A DNA stretch of 64,000 nt, from contig NZ_CP122537.1 of NCBI RefSeq assembly GCF_029853695.1, forward strand, positions 1-64,000. Reading direction: 5' to 3'. The notes under the pieces were generated by a model. The model made no database searches. It worked only from the letters and a program-made list of their open reading frames with translations, and was not told the origin of the DNA. This document shows, piece after piece, positions 20,065 to 27,824 of this stretch. Source of the stretch: Jannaschia sp. GRR-S6-38. GTDB taxonomy: Bacteria > Pseudomonadota > Alphaproteobacteria > Rhodobacterales > Rhodobacteraceae. How positions within the stretch are numbered: the stretch's first letter is position 1; each line of letters begins with the position of its first letter. Both the position numbers and the translations under genes were made by a program.

Positions 20065-20823
20065 TTACTCCTTCTCTGCGGCGAATTGCGTCGCCTGGTC
20101 GATCCAGTTGTCGCGGGCGATGCGGCCCTTGAACGACAGACGGTCATCCATATAGGCAACCTCGGCCTCGCCCCAAGCGGCGATCTGGTCGAAATGGAAG
20201 ACGCCGTTCTCGTTCAACAGACCTTCCAGCTTCGGACCCACGCCCGAGATCTTCTTCAGGTCGTCGGCCTTGCCGTCGCGCGGCGCGTCCAGCAGGTTAC
20301 CGGGCCGGGTGCCGGCGGTCGCGGCCTCGGCCACCTTGTCGGCATCGCTCGAGGTCGCGGGCGCGGGATCGGCGGCCTTCTTCGGCGCGGCCTTCTTGGG
20401 CGCGGCGGCCTTCTTCGGCGCGGCCTTGGCGGCCGGCGCGGCGGCGGCCAGCGCGGCCCCCGAGACCGAGCCCGAACCCACCGCTTCCTTGACGCCCGAC
20501 TTGTCGGCGCCCGAGGTCAGGATGTCTGTGACGCGCAGCAGGGTCAGCTTCTGGCGGTGGCCCTTCGTGCGCTTCGACGAGTGCTTCCGGCGGCGCTTAA
20601 CGAAGTGAATGAGCTTCTCGCCCTTGATCTGGTCGATCACGTCGGCCTGCACGGCGGCACCGTCCACGGTGGGCGTGCCCAGCGTGACGTTATCGCCACC
20701 CAGCATCAGCACCTCGTTGAACTGGACCTTCTCACCGGCCTCGGCGGCCAAACGTTCGACCCGCAGCACGTCGCCCGCGGCGACCCGGTACTGCTTGCCC
20801 CCGGTTTTCAGAACGGCAAACAT
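20065..20823 (-). CDS. rplU: 50S ribosomal protein L21 with C-terminal helix-hairpin-helix extension
   Basis: Residues 1-~103 are ordinary L21 ([20 protein letters not shown], then [20 protein letters not shown]), which binds 23S rRNA. The protein then runs on to 252 residues. An Ala/Lys/Pro-rich linker (~115-165, with [18 protein letters not shown]) leads to a compact domain (~185-250) carrying [19 protein letters not shown]. That motif is a helix-hairpin-helix, also found at the end of some Rhodobacter NuoE proteins. I start at 20823 because AGGAGAG lies just upstream. The extension seems shared among Rhodobacterales; its job is unknown. Confidence 0.95.
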   Translation of the reverse strand: MFAVLKTGGKQYRVAAGDVLRVERLAAEAGEKVQFNEVLMLGGDNVTLGTPTVDGAAVQADVIDQIKGEKLIHFVKRRRKHSSKRTKGHRQKLTLLRVTDILTSGADKSGVKEAVGSGSVSGAALAAAAPAAKAAPKKAAAPKKAAPKKAADPAPATSSDADKVAEAATAGTRPGNLLDAPRDGKADDLKKISGVGPKLEGLLNENGVFHFDQIAAWGEAEVAYMDDRLSFKGRIARDNWIDQATQFAAEKE

Positions 20824-21000
20824 CCGCTCTCTCCTGTTTCCATCGCGCCCTGCGGTGCCCTTGCGGGTCTTCCCGGCCCCTTTCGGCGCCACCTCGGACA
20901 GCGTGCCCATCGAAGGGCAGGTCAAATTGATAAGGGCCGCGGAAGAAACCACGACCCGGGCGCGCCTATCCCATGCGGGCGCGAGGGTGTCAAGCGAGGC

Positions 21001-21882
21001 TCAGGCGTCTTCGTGCGTCATGAACTCCGCCGCCGCACGGCCCAGATCGTAGGAGGTCGCCTCGAAGACGCGGCCGAAGCCCTGGAACATCGCCGCCATG
21101 TAGCGCCGCCCGGGCGCGGAGCGGGTGAAGGCCAGGTATTCGCGCAGATCCGTATCCGAAAGCGGGGCATAGGCCAGCGTGAGGTAATCCTGAAGCCAGG
21201 CGCCCACGGCGGTGCGCAGTTCGGCCTCCTGCCCGCGCACGATGGCCAGCATCTCGGCATCGGTCATCCCGTCGCGCAGGCCGCCGCCATCGCCGAGACC
21301 CTTGTAGAAGGCATAGTTGGCGTTCATTCCGCCCGAGACGTTGATCGTCACTAGGTCCAGCGTCTCGATCATCTCCGCGATCAGCGCGCCGCGCGGGCCC
21401 TCGGGCTCCGCCTCCGCCACGCGCTGCGCCTCGGCCTCGGCCTCGGATGGCACGTCCAGGAGCGCGCGGCGCGCCTCCAATTCGCGCGCGACCACGCGGG
21501 CGCCGACTGGGCCGGAAAGGAACTCGCGGATCGCATCCGCATCCGCGGGCGACAGCTCCTGCCGGAGCGCCTCCGCGAGATGGCCCATCAGGCGCTCGGG
21601 CGCCTGGATGACCGACACGCGCCGCGCCCAGCCCGCGCCCCCGCGCCCGGGAAAGAGCGCGGCCTCCAGGCCCATCCCGTGGCGGGCGCCCTCGGTGGCG
21701 ATCACCTGCATCAGCGCATCGGCCTTCGCCGCCGCCATGAGCGCGCCATGCGCGTCCGGCGCGACGGTCTCGGATTGCTCGGATTTTGCGGTGCCGGGGC
21801 CGGTCGACCCGGCCCAGGCGGCCGCCCCCGCGAGCGCCGCCCCGCACAGGACGACCGCGAAGATCCTAATGCTCTTCTTCAT
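21001..21882 (-). CDS. Exported DUF2059 protein
   Basis: This 293-residue protein has a clear signal peptide (MKKSIRIFAVVLCGAALAGAA, cleavage near AWAGS), so it is periplasmic or secreted. The C-terminal third holds the DUF2059-like helical segment: LREYLAFTRSAPGRRYMAAM, followed by FQGFGRVFEAT. I start at 21882 rather than 21909 because the signal peptide begins there. Function is not known. It stands alone between the ribosomal operon and tRNA-Ser. Confidence 0.75.
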   Translation of the reverse strand: MKKSIRIFAVVLCGAALAGAAAWAGSTGPGTAKSEQSETVAPDAHGALMAAAKADALMQVIATEGARHGMGLEAALFPGRGGAGWARRVSVIQAPERLMGHLAEALRQELSPADADAIREFLSGPVGARVVARELEARRALLDVPSEAEAEAQRVAEAEPEGPRGALIAEMIETLDLVTINVSGGMNANYAFYKGLGDGGGLRDGMTDAEMLAIVRGQEAELRTAVGAWLQDYLTLAYAPLSDTDLREYLAFTRSAPGRRYMAAMFQGFGRVFEATSYDLGRAAAEFMTHEDA

Positions 21883-21985
21883 CTCACTGCTCCAACTGCC
21901 TCGCGGCAAGTGAACACCGCGGGGTCGGGCATGTGAAGCCGAAAGGGGGCCGCACGGGTCATCGCCGAAATCAAGCGTGATCCAC

Positions 21986-22014
21986 TTGCACAGCCCGCGC
22001 GACCTGCCTAAAGA
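21986..22014 (+). promoter_or_regulatory. Promoter of tRNA-Ser
   Basis: TTGCAC and TAAAGA are separated by exactly 17 bases, and the tRNA begins 19 bases after the -10 element. This is a good sigma-70-type promoter reading and agrees with an independently transcribed tRNA. Confidence 0.7.
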
Positions 22015-22032
22015 CGCGCCACCACGAGGTGC

Positions 22033-22122
22033 GGAGAGGTGCCGGAGTGGTCGAACGGGACGGTTTCGAAAACCGTTGTGGATTAACGTCTACCCAGGGT
22101 TCGAATCCCTGTCTCTCCGCCA
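22033..22122 (+). tRNA. tRNA-Ser (anticodon CGA)
   Basis: The 90-base gene folds as a class II tRNA. It has a 7-bp acceptor stem (GGAGAGG pairing with TCTCTCC, one G-U), and anticodon stem ACGGT/ACCGT around loop TTCGAAA (anticodon CGA). A long variable arm follows, then the T-loop GGTTCGAATCC, and CCA is encoded at the 3' end. It reads UCG serine codons. Confidence 0.96.
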
Positions 22123-22181
22123 ATCCCCACCATCTTCCCACCGCAACCGGGCCGCGGACGTCGGACCACCGGCTCGACGCG

Positions 22182-23834
22182 TCAGCTTGCCGCCGCGGCC
22201 TGCTCGCCGGAGGCGGTCTTGTGCCGGCTGGACCGGTCGACGCGGGCCAGTTCCGCTTCGATCGTGTCGGCCAGGCGATGCGACAGGGCGATCGCGGTTA
22301 GCGTCACCATATCGTTGCCCACCGTCGGATAGACCGAAGACCCCGCCATATAGAGGTTGCGCATGCCGAAGACGCGGTTGTTCGGATCGACCACACCGGA
22401 CGCGGGCGTGGCGCTCATCCGGGTCGTGCCCATGTGGTGGCGGACCCAGCTGACGCGCGAGCCCTTCTCGCCCTCGGACGTCCAGGGCGCGACGGTCACC
22501 GTGTGGCCCTGGCCGCGCAGATGCTGCGCCAGGATCTCCTGCGTCCGGCGGAACGTCCGCCGCGTGACATCCTCGATGCGCCAGTCGAGCGAGACGCGGC
22601 GCACCCCCAGGGCATCGCGGCGGCGCGAAAGCCAAACGCGGCTGTCCGGGTTCGGCGCCTGCTCGAAGATCGAATTGAAACCGAACGCCGTCGTCTTCAG
22701 CCGGGCCCTCGCCGGACCCTTGTAGAACCGCAGCGCCCGGAGGCTGTCGACAGGGTTCAGTGCCATGGTCGAGAAGGCGCGGACGGGATGCGGCGGCCAC
22801 CGGCCCTTCGCGATCCAGAACCCCGCCTCGCGCAGCGCCACGGCGCCCGCGCCCTCCCCGGCTTGCGGAATGGGCTGCAGCCAGGTGCGGGAGTCGAGCA
22901 AACCCTCGCGCTCGCGCAACTCGCGCGAGAGAACGAGGCCCTTGCGCAGTCGCGCCACGAGATCCGAGGGTAGCTCCTCCCCGGTGCGGTTGATATGCGA
23001 GGGGTCGAGATCGACCAACTCGCCGCCATCCGGGCCGACGACCATGTGGCCCCATCTCAGCCGCGGGTGCTCCATGAAGAAGCGGCCGACGAGATCGCGC
23101 TCGTTGCCGATCCCGTTCCGATGCACGCTGTCGGAGACGAGCAGCATCCGGGCGTTCTCGATGCCGCCGAGGGCGAGGACGAGGATCCTGGCCTCGACGC
23201 GTCGCTGCTGCTGTCCGTCGGTGAAGGCGATCGCGCTGACGGTCTCCGCATTGCCCTCGGTCAGGATTTCGGTTGCCGTTGCGTTGTAGACCACGGTCAG
23301 GTTCTTCGCATCGGCATCCGCCAGATCCCGCCAGCCATCCGCGAAGTCCTTCATCGGGGCGAGAAAGGCGTGCTCGATGCCGACATCGCAGCCGCGCTCG
23401 GCCGGCTTCTGGAACCATTCGCCGGAGTCGAGACCGTCGAAGCGGCATGTCTCGAAAGCCTTGCGGTAATGCGGCTTCATCTCCTCGAAGGTCACGGGCC
23501 AGCCGCTGTGGGGGATGTGCGGCCGCGCTTCGAAATCCTCGGGCCGCAGCGTCTTGCACCAGCCGCCCCAGCCGCGCCGCCCCGTCGAGCCGCCCATTCG
23601 GCGCACGCGGCAGACGTGAAGGGGTTCGTAAGGCATCCCCACGATCTCGCCGCGGGACGGCGCCTGGGACTTGGCCGCGAATTTGAGGTCACCGCTCTCG
23701 AGTACGATGACGCGATGCGGCCCGCCGGACAGCCGCTCGGCCAGGGTCAGACCGGATGGGCCGGAGCCCACGATACAGATATCGCATGTCAAGGCTTGCT
23801 GGTCGTCGAGAGTCCGCGCGTCCAATTGCTGCAT
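22182..23834 (-). CDS. GMC-family FAD oxidoreductase
   Basis: This 550-residue flavoenzyme is of the glucose-methanol-choline type and oxidises alcohol or sugar hydroxyls. The FAD-binding motif is CIVGSGPSGLTLAERL at residues ~18-33. The conserved C-terminal region has WVRHHMGTTRMS and NLYMAGSSVYPTVGNDMVTLT, with active-site His candidates. It is similar to GMC proteins found in exopolysaccharide clusters, and it borders the locus here, so a sugar-modifying role is plausible. It reads toward tRNA-Ser; no signal peptide is evident. Confidence 0.85.
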   Translation of the reverse strand: MQQLDARTLDDQQALTCDICIVGSGPSGLTLAERLSGGPHRVIVLESGDLKFAAKSQAPSRGEIVGMPYEPLHVCRVRRMGGSTGRRGWGGWCKTLRPEDFEARPHIPHSGWPVTFEEMKPHYRKAFETCRFDGLDSGEWFQKPAERGCDVGIEHAFLAPMKDFADGWRDLADADAKNLTVVYNATATEILTEGNAETVSAIAFTDGQQQRRVEARILVLALGGIENARMLLVSDSVHRNGIGNERDLVGRFFMEHPRLRWGHMVVGPDGGELVDLDPSHINRTGEELPSDLVARLRKGLVLSRELREREGLLDSRTWLQPIPQAGEGAGAVALREAGFWIAKGRWPPHPVRAFSTMALNPVDSLRALRFYKGPARARLKTTAFGFNSIFEQAPNPDSRVWLSRRRDALGVRRVSLDWRIEDVTRRTFRRTQEILAQHLRGQGHTVTVAPWTSEGEKGSRVSWVRHHMGTTRMSATPASGVVDPNNRVFGMRNLYMAGSSVYPTVGNDMVTLTAIALSHRLADTIEAELARVDRSSRHKTASGEQAAAAS

Positions 23835-24168
23835 CGCTTAACCCACCCAAACGCAAAACGCGGCCGAACACATGGCCGCTTGGGGAGGATAACCGGCTAA
23901 CGATTGATTTTCCACTGAAAGGAGTCCCCGCGGCCACCAGCTTTCCGTCGCCATCTACGCGCGTGATTCCGATGCGATCGCACTAATTCTCAACAGACCG
24001 TTTCGCCCGGATCACGGCCCGCGTTCCGCGGATTGCCATGCGCGACCGTATTAGGGCCGCGCACGCCTTTGATGCGGTTTTCGAAACAATGGAATTCTTG
24101 ACGCTGAAACGTCTCCGAAATCGAAGCAGTTATTGCGAAGTCGCATTCGCCCACGACAATCCCTGAAT
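23835..24168 (-). promoter_or_regulatory. 334-base leader/intergenic region before the GMC gene
   Basis: No gene is seen here and base composition is less GC-rich. A 6-bp hairpin GCGGCC-N8-GGCCGC at 23860-23879 is followed on the minus strand by GTTTTGCGTTT just before the GMC start, which looks like a terminator or attenuator. A GACG-N6-CGTC inverted repeat lies at 24100-24113. On the minus strand TAATAC near 24048 could be a -10 element, but no matching -35 is clear. Confidence 0.45.
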
Positions 24169-25359
24169 TCAGATTGCGCGCACGGCCTCCGTCGTCTCCG
24201 CCGACGCAGCGTACAGGATCGGCATCGCGGCGGCGATCAGATCGTCGATTCCGGCGAGGCTCCAGGTTGGATCGACGAGAAAGGCGAGGCTCGTTTCGCC
24301 CAATTCCCGCGCGACCGGCAAAGGCTCCGCCGGCCTGTTCGCGCCGTCGAAGGTCTTTTCGAGATAGATTTCCGAGCAGCTTCCCGAGAATGCCGGAAAC
24401 CCAGCGGCATTGATTTCAGCGACGATCCGGTCGCGGCTCCAGCCGTCGGCGAGCCGCTCGGGGCGGACATAGGTATAGAAGCGGTACCAGGCATGGGTCA
24501 GCCCGGCCCGGGGCATCGGCGTGCGCAGCAGCGGCGATGGCGCGAAGGCGCGGGCGAGCCGCGCGGCGTTGCGCGCCCGGTCGCGATGCCAGTCCGGAAG
24601 CCGGCGCAGCTGGATCCGGCCCAGGGCGGCACAGGTCCCGGGCATCCGGAGATTGGTTCCGGGATGCGCGTGCAGCCAGCGGAACCCCGGCGGATGATCC
24701 TCGGCGAACACCGTCGCGTGGTCCTTGCCGTGGTCCTTGTAGCTCCACGCCCTGCGCCACAGCGCCTCGTCCGAGACCGCCAGCAGGCCCCCTTCCCCGC
24801 CGGTGCTGAGGATCTTGTCCTGGCAGAAGGAGAAGGAGGCGAAATCGCCGAAACTGCCCACGGGCCGGCCGTCGATCATCGCGCCATGCGCCTGCGCGCA
24901 ATCCTCGACGACCCAGAGGCCCCGCGCCCGCGCCAGCGCCATGATCGCGGGCATGTCGCAGGGCCAGCCGCCCAGATGCACGGGGATGATGCCTTTCGTG
25001 CGCGGCGTGATCCGCTCGGCGATCGTCTCGGGCGTGATGTTGCCGCTGTCGCGGTCGATCTCGGCAAAGACAGGGGTCGCGCCGAACAGCAGCACGCAGG
25101 AAGCGGAGGCCACGAAGCTGCGCGGCGTGACGATAACCTCGTCGCCCGGGGACAGGTCCAGCGCCGCGAGGGCCGCGTTGAGCGAGACGCTGCCATTGGC
25201 GAAGGCGATGGCATGCGCCACGCCGAGGTGGTCGGCATATTCGGCCTCGAACGCGTTCACGTCGGGTCCGGTCCAGGCATTCACCTTCCCCGACCTCAGG
25301 ACATCCGCCACCGCGGCGATCTGCTCCTCGTCGAAAACGGGCCAACGTTGTGCGGGCAT
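24169..25359 (-). CDS. DegT/DnrJ/EryC1/StrS sugar aminotransferase
   Basis: This 396-residue PLP enzyme transfers an amino group to a nucleotide-keto-sugar. The PLP-stacking region is FANGSVSLNAALAALDL, with VVEDCAQAHGA (cofactor Asp) and the internal-aldimine Lys in SFCQDKILSTGGEGG. It is the last gene of a minus-strand run with a phosphoglycosyltransferase, formyltransferase and PIG-L deacetylase. It would make the amino sugar that these modify. Confidence 0.92.
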   Translation of the reverse strand: MPAQRWPVFDEEQIAAVADVLRSGKVNAWTGPDVNAFEAEYADHLGVAHAIAFANGSVSLNAALAALDLSPGDEVIVTPRSFVASASCVLLFGATPVFAEIDRDSGNITPETIAERITPRTKGIIPVHLGGWPCDMPAIMALARARGLWVVEDCAQAHGAMIDGRPVGSFGDFASFSFCQDKILSTGGEGGLLAVSDEALWRRAWSYKDHGKDHATVFAEDHPPGFRWLHAHPGTNLRMPGTCAALGRIQLRRLPDWHRDRARNAARLARAFAPSPLLRTPMPRAGLTHAWYRFYTYVRPERLADGWSRDRIVAEINAAGFPAFSGSCSEIYLEKTFDGANRPAEPLPVARELGETSLAFLVDPTWSLAGIDDLIAAAMPILYAASAETTEAVRAI

Positions 25360-25370
25360 GGCGCGCCTCC

Positions 25371-26057
25371 TCAGGCTGCGTGACGGATGAGAACGAAGGC
25401 TTCGCAGGCGGCCCGGTGGACCGTCCCGCCGCGAAGGGTGGCGAGGGCGCGGATCGTCTCGATCGAGCGTTCGTGCGGGGCCGCGCGGACCTGACTTTCG
25501 AACATCGCGAAGGCCTCGAGCTTGCGGTCGATCGTCTGCGTGATGTCGGCGAAGACCTGCGGAAGGAAGCCCGGCGACAGGTAGGGCGCGTTCCAGTTGG
25601 TCTCGGACAGCGTTTCGTAGGCGAGGATCGTGGCGGGGTAATCCGCCTGATGCGGGCGGGCCGCCACGAGCGAGGACAGGAAGATAAGCTGGTGGTCGAG
25701 ATGGATGTCCCCCACATGGGGCACCAGCATCAGCCCGGGCGCGACGTCGCGGACCAGCGCCCCGATCTTGGCGTTGACCTCGCCGTGCGGCACCTCACCC
25801 AGCCGGGCCGCGGGCAGGTCCAGCCAGTGGGTCTCGGTGACTCCCAGATGCGCATGGGCGCGCCGGGCCTCGGCCCGGACGGTTTCGATCAGGCTGTCGG
25901 GAAAGTCGGGCGCCATCCCGCGCGTGACGACCGCCACATGGACCGCGCGCCCCGCATCCGCCAGCCGGGCCATCAGGCCGCCCGCGCCCAGCACCTCGTC
26001 GTCGGGATGTGGCGCGACCACGAGGACCGGGCGATCCGAGGCGAAGAAATCTTGCAT
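25371..26057 (-). CDS. PIG-L/LmbE-type deacetylase
   Basis: This 228-residue zinc-dependent N-deacetylase has the AHPDDE-type motif APHPDDEVLGAGG (residues ~15-27) and the third zinc ligand in GDIHLDHQ. Members remove acetyl groups from N-acetyl sugars. Twelve bases separate it from the formyltransferase and 11 from the DegT gene. Together they suggest that a sugar amine is deacetylated, created or re-acylated within this operon. Confidence 0.9.
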   Translation of the reverse strand: MQDFFASDRPVLVVAPHPDDEVLGAGGLMARLADAGRAVHVAVVTRGMAPDFPDSLIETVRAEARRAHAHLGVTETHWLDLPAARLGEVPHGEVNAKIGALVRDVAPGLMLVPHVGDIHLDHQLIFLSSLVAARPHQADYPATILAYETLSETNWNAPYLSPGFLPQVFADITQTIDRKLEAFAMFESQVRAAPHERSIETIRALATLRGGTVHRAACEAFVLIRHAA

Positions 26058-26069
26058 TGCGTCGAAGTC

Positions 26070-26978
26070 CTAGCTGAATGTCTCGTGCAGTTTCGGGCGC
26101 CAATCCGACGGGGCCCAGGCCCCCACCTTCAGGCAGGCGCCGTCGCCGCACATCACCGAAAACCCGTCCTCGTCGATCGCCTGGACCTGCCCCGGCAGCC
26201 CGATGAAGCGGTGCCCGTCCGGATCGGGGCCGGCCGCGAGCAGCTGGATCGCCTGCGCGTCCGTGCCGGCTGTCGCGAAGGCGCCCGGATAGGGCGGGCC
26301 GACGGCACGAACCAGGCGGTCGATCTCGGCCAGAGGGCGGTGCCAGTCGATGCGGCCATCGGCGGGGCGGCGGCGGGCGCAGATGGTCGCCTGCGCGTGA
26401 TCTTGCGGCTGGCGTGGAACGTCACCCGAGCCGATCCGGTCCAGCAGCGGCGGCAGCATCTTCGTGAGCGCCGCGAGTTGCCGGTCGTAGAGGCTGCGTG
26501 CGGTCTCGGCCGCGGGATCGATGGCGAAGATTTCCTGCGCGGCGATGTCGCCCGTATCGGTACCCGCATCGAGCCAGAAGAGCGAGGCGCCGGCCTGCTG
26601 TTCGCCCAGAAGGATCGTCCAGGGGATCACCGCGCGCCCTCGCAGCCGCGGCAGGGCCGACGGGTGAAACCCGAGGCAGCCCAGCCGGGGGATGTCGCGA
26701 AACTCCGCGCCGCAGATCTGCGACCAGCCGATGACGAGGACGAGATCCGGCGCGAGCGCGCGCAGCCGCGCGAGCGTCTCGGGCCCGTCCGAGCGCTCGG
26801 TCCGGAAAAGCGCGACGCCGGCCGCATCCGCGGGCCCGGCCAGATCGACGAAATCCGAGTGCCGCCGCGACAGCTCGCTCGGCAGCGTGACCAGAAGGTC
26901 CGGGGCGTGATCCGAGGCGACCATGGCGTCGAGGGCGGCGCGCGTGCTGTCCACCGCCCCGACGAGAACCGTCTTCAT
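26070..26978 (-). CDS. Formyltransferase (Fmt/ArnA-like) of the polysaccharide locus
   Basis: This 302-residue protein has the formyltransferase N-terminal domain. It would transfer formyl from N10-formyl-tetrahydrofolate to a sugar amine. Motifs are GFHPSALPRLRGRAVIPWTI and LFWLDAGTDTGDIAAQEIF. The catalytic Asn of the classic Asn-x-His triad reads Gly (GFH), while the His and the Asp (DTGDI) remain; I recall a subfamily with this pattern. The start at 26978 overlaps the preceding stop by four bases. The C-terminal domain ends at LHETFS. Confidence 0.85.
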   Translation of the reverse strand: MKTVLVGAVDSTRAALDAMVASDHAPDLLVTLPSELSRRHSDFVDLAGPADAAGVALFRTERSDGPETLARLRALAPDLVLVIGWSQICGAEFRDIPRLGCLGFHPSALPRLRGRAVIPWTILLGEQQAGASLFWLDAGTDTGDIAAQEIFAIDPAAETARSLYDRQLAALTKMLPPLLDRIGSGDVPRQPQDHAQATICARRRPADGRIDWHRPLAEIDRLVRAVGPPYPGAFATAGTDAQAIQLLAAGPDPDGHRFIGLPGQVQAIDEDGFSVMCGDGACLKVGAWAPSDWRPKLHETFS

Positions 26979-27571
26979 GGCTCGGCCGCCTTCGGCCAGC
27001 GCGAGATGGCCATCGCCTGCTTGAGCCGTGCGGCGTTGCGCCGTTCGCCCTGCAGGATCACGAGGACGGTTTCGAGGAGGATCCGCAGGTCGAGCAAGAA
27101 GCTGCGATGATCGACATACCAGAGGTCGAGCGCGAATTTCTCGTCCTCGCTCAGCTTGGTGTTGCCGCTGATCTGCGCCCAGCCGGTCATGCCCGGGCGG
27201 ACGCGCGAACGGCGCTCGCCGCGCGCCCCGGCCTTCGCGATGGTGTCGGGACGAAGCGGCCGCGGCCCCACCAGCGCCATGTCGCGCCGCAAGATATTCA
27301 GAAGCTGCGGGGTTTCGTCCAGCCGGGTCCGGCGCAGCAGCCGGGTCACCGCGGTCTGCCGCGAATCGTCGGGCAGAAGCTCGCCGCGCGCATCGCGCGC
27401 ATCGGTCATCGAGCGGAACTTCCAGACCCGAAAGGGGCGCCCGCCCTGCCCGGCCCGGGTCTGCGATCCGAGCTGCCACCGGACGACGAGAGCGACCACG
27501 ATCATCGGAAGCGCGCACAGAAGAAATGCGATCCCGATAAGCAGCAACTCGAAAACACGCGGCATCCACAC
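26975..27571 (-). CDS. Small phosphoglycosyltransferase (PglC/WcaJ-catalytic-core type)
   Basis: This 198-residue initiating transferase attaches the first sugar-phosphate to undecaprenyl phosphate at the inner membrane. It has one N-terminal re-entrant hydrophobic segment (residues ~6-32). The core motifs are FRVWKFRSM, LDETPQLLNILRRDM, LVGPRPL and RPGMTGWAQISGN. It lacks the extra five helices of WcaJ-type enzymes, resembling PglC. It is the first gene of the minus-strand sugar-modification operon and reads away from the kinase/lyase fusion gene. Confidence 0.92.
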   Translation of the reverse strand: MWMPRVFELLLIGIAFLLCALPMIVVALVVRWQLGSQTRAGQGGRPFRVWKFRSMTDARDARGELLPDDSRQTAVTRLLRRTRLDETPQLLNILRRDMALVGPRPLRPDTIAKAGARGERRSRVRPGMTGWAQISGNTKLSEDEKFALDLWYVDHRSFLLDLRILLETVLVILQGERRNAARLKQAMAISRWPKAAEP

Positions 27572-27824
27572 CCCCGACAGAAAGACATTGTCGTCCGCAA
27601 CCTCTCCGACAGGACAATACGGTCGCCCTTGGGATCAAGTGTTTTTTCGGTGATCAGTCTGTCCCGCGCGCCATGACGGCGAGAACGTAGATTAGTGGTG
27701 CATTTTGTGTCAGTCCTGAAAAAAGACGCGTCGGCTTTCCACTCGCCGCCTCGGCGGCAATCCCGTCGCGCCACCGATTTTTTGTGTTTTGCGGCTCGAT
27801 CCCGGGCCCGAGTGTGCGAGGTGA
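27572..27824. promoter_or_regulatory. Divergent promoter region of the exopolysaccharide locus
   Basis: This 253-base gap separates the PGT operon (minus) from the kinase/lyase gene (plus). It is clearly AT-richer than its surroundings (AGTGTTTTTTCGGTGATCAG, ATTTTGTGTCAGTCC) and must hold promoters in both directions. I cannot fix -35/-10 pairs with confidence. Confidence 0.5.
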
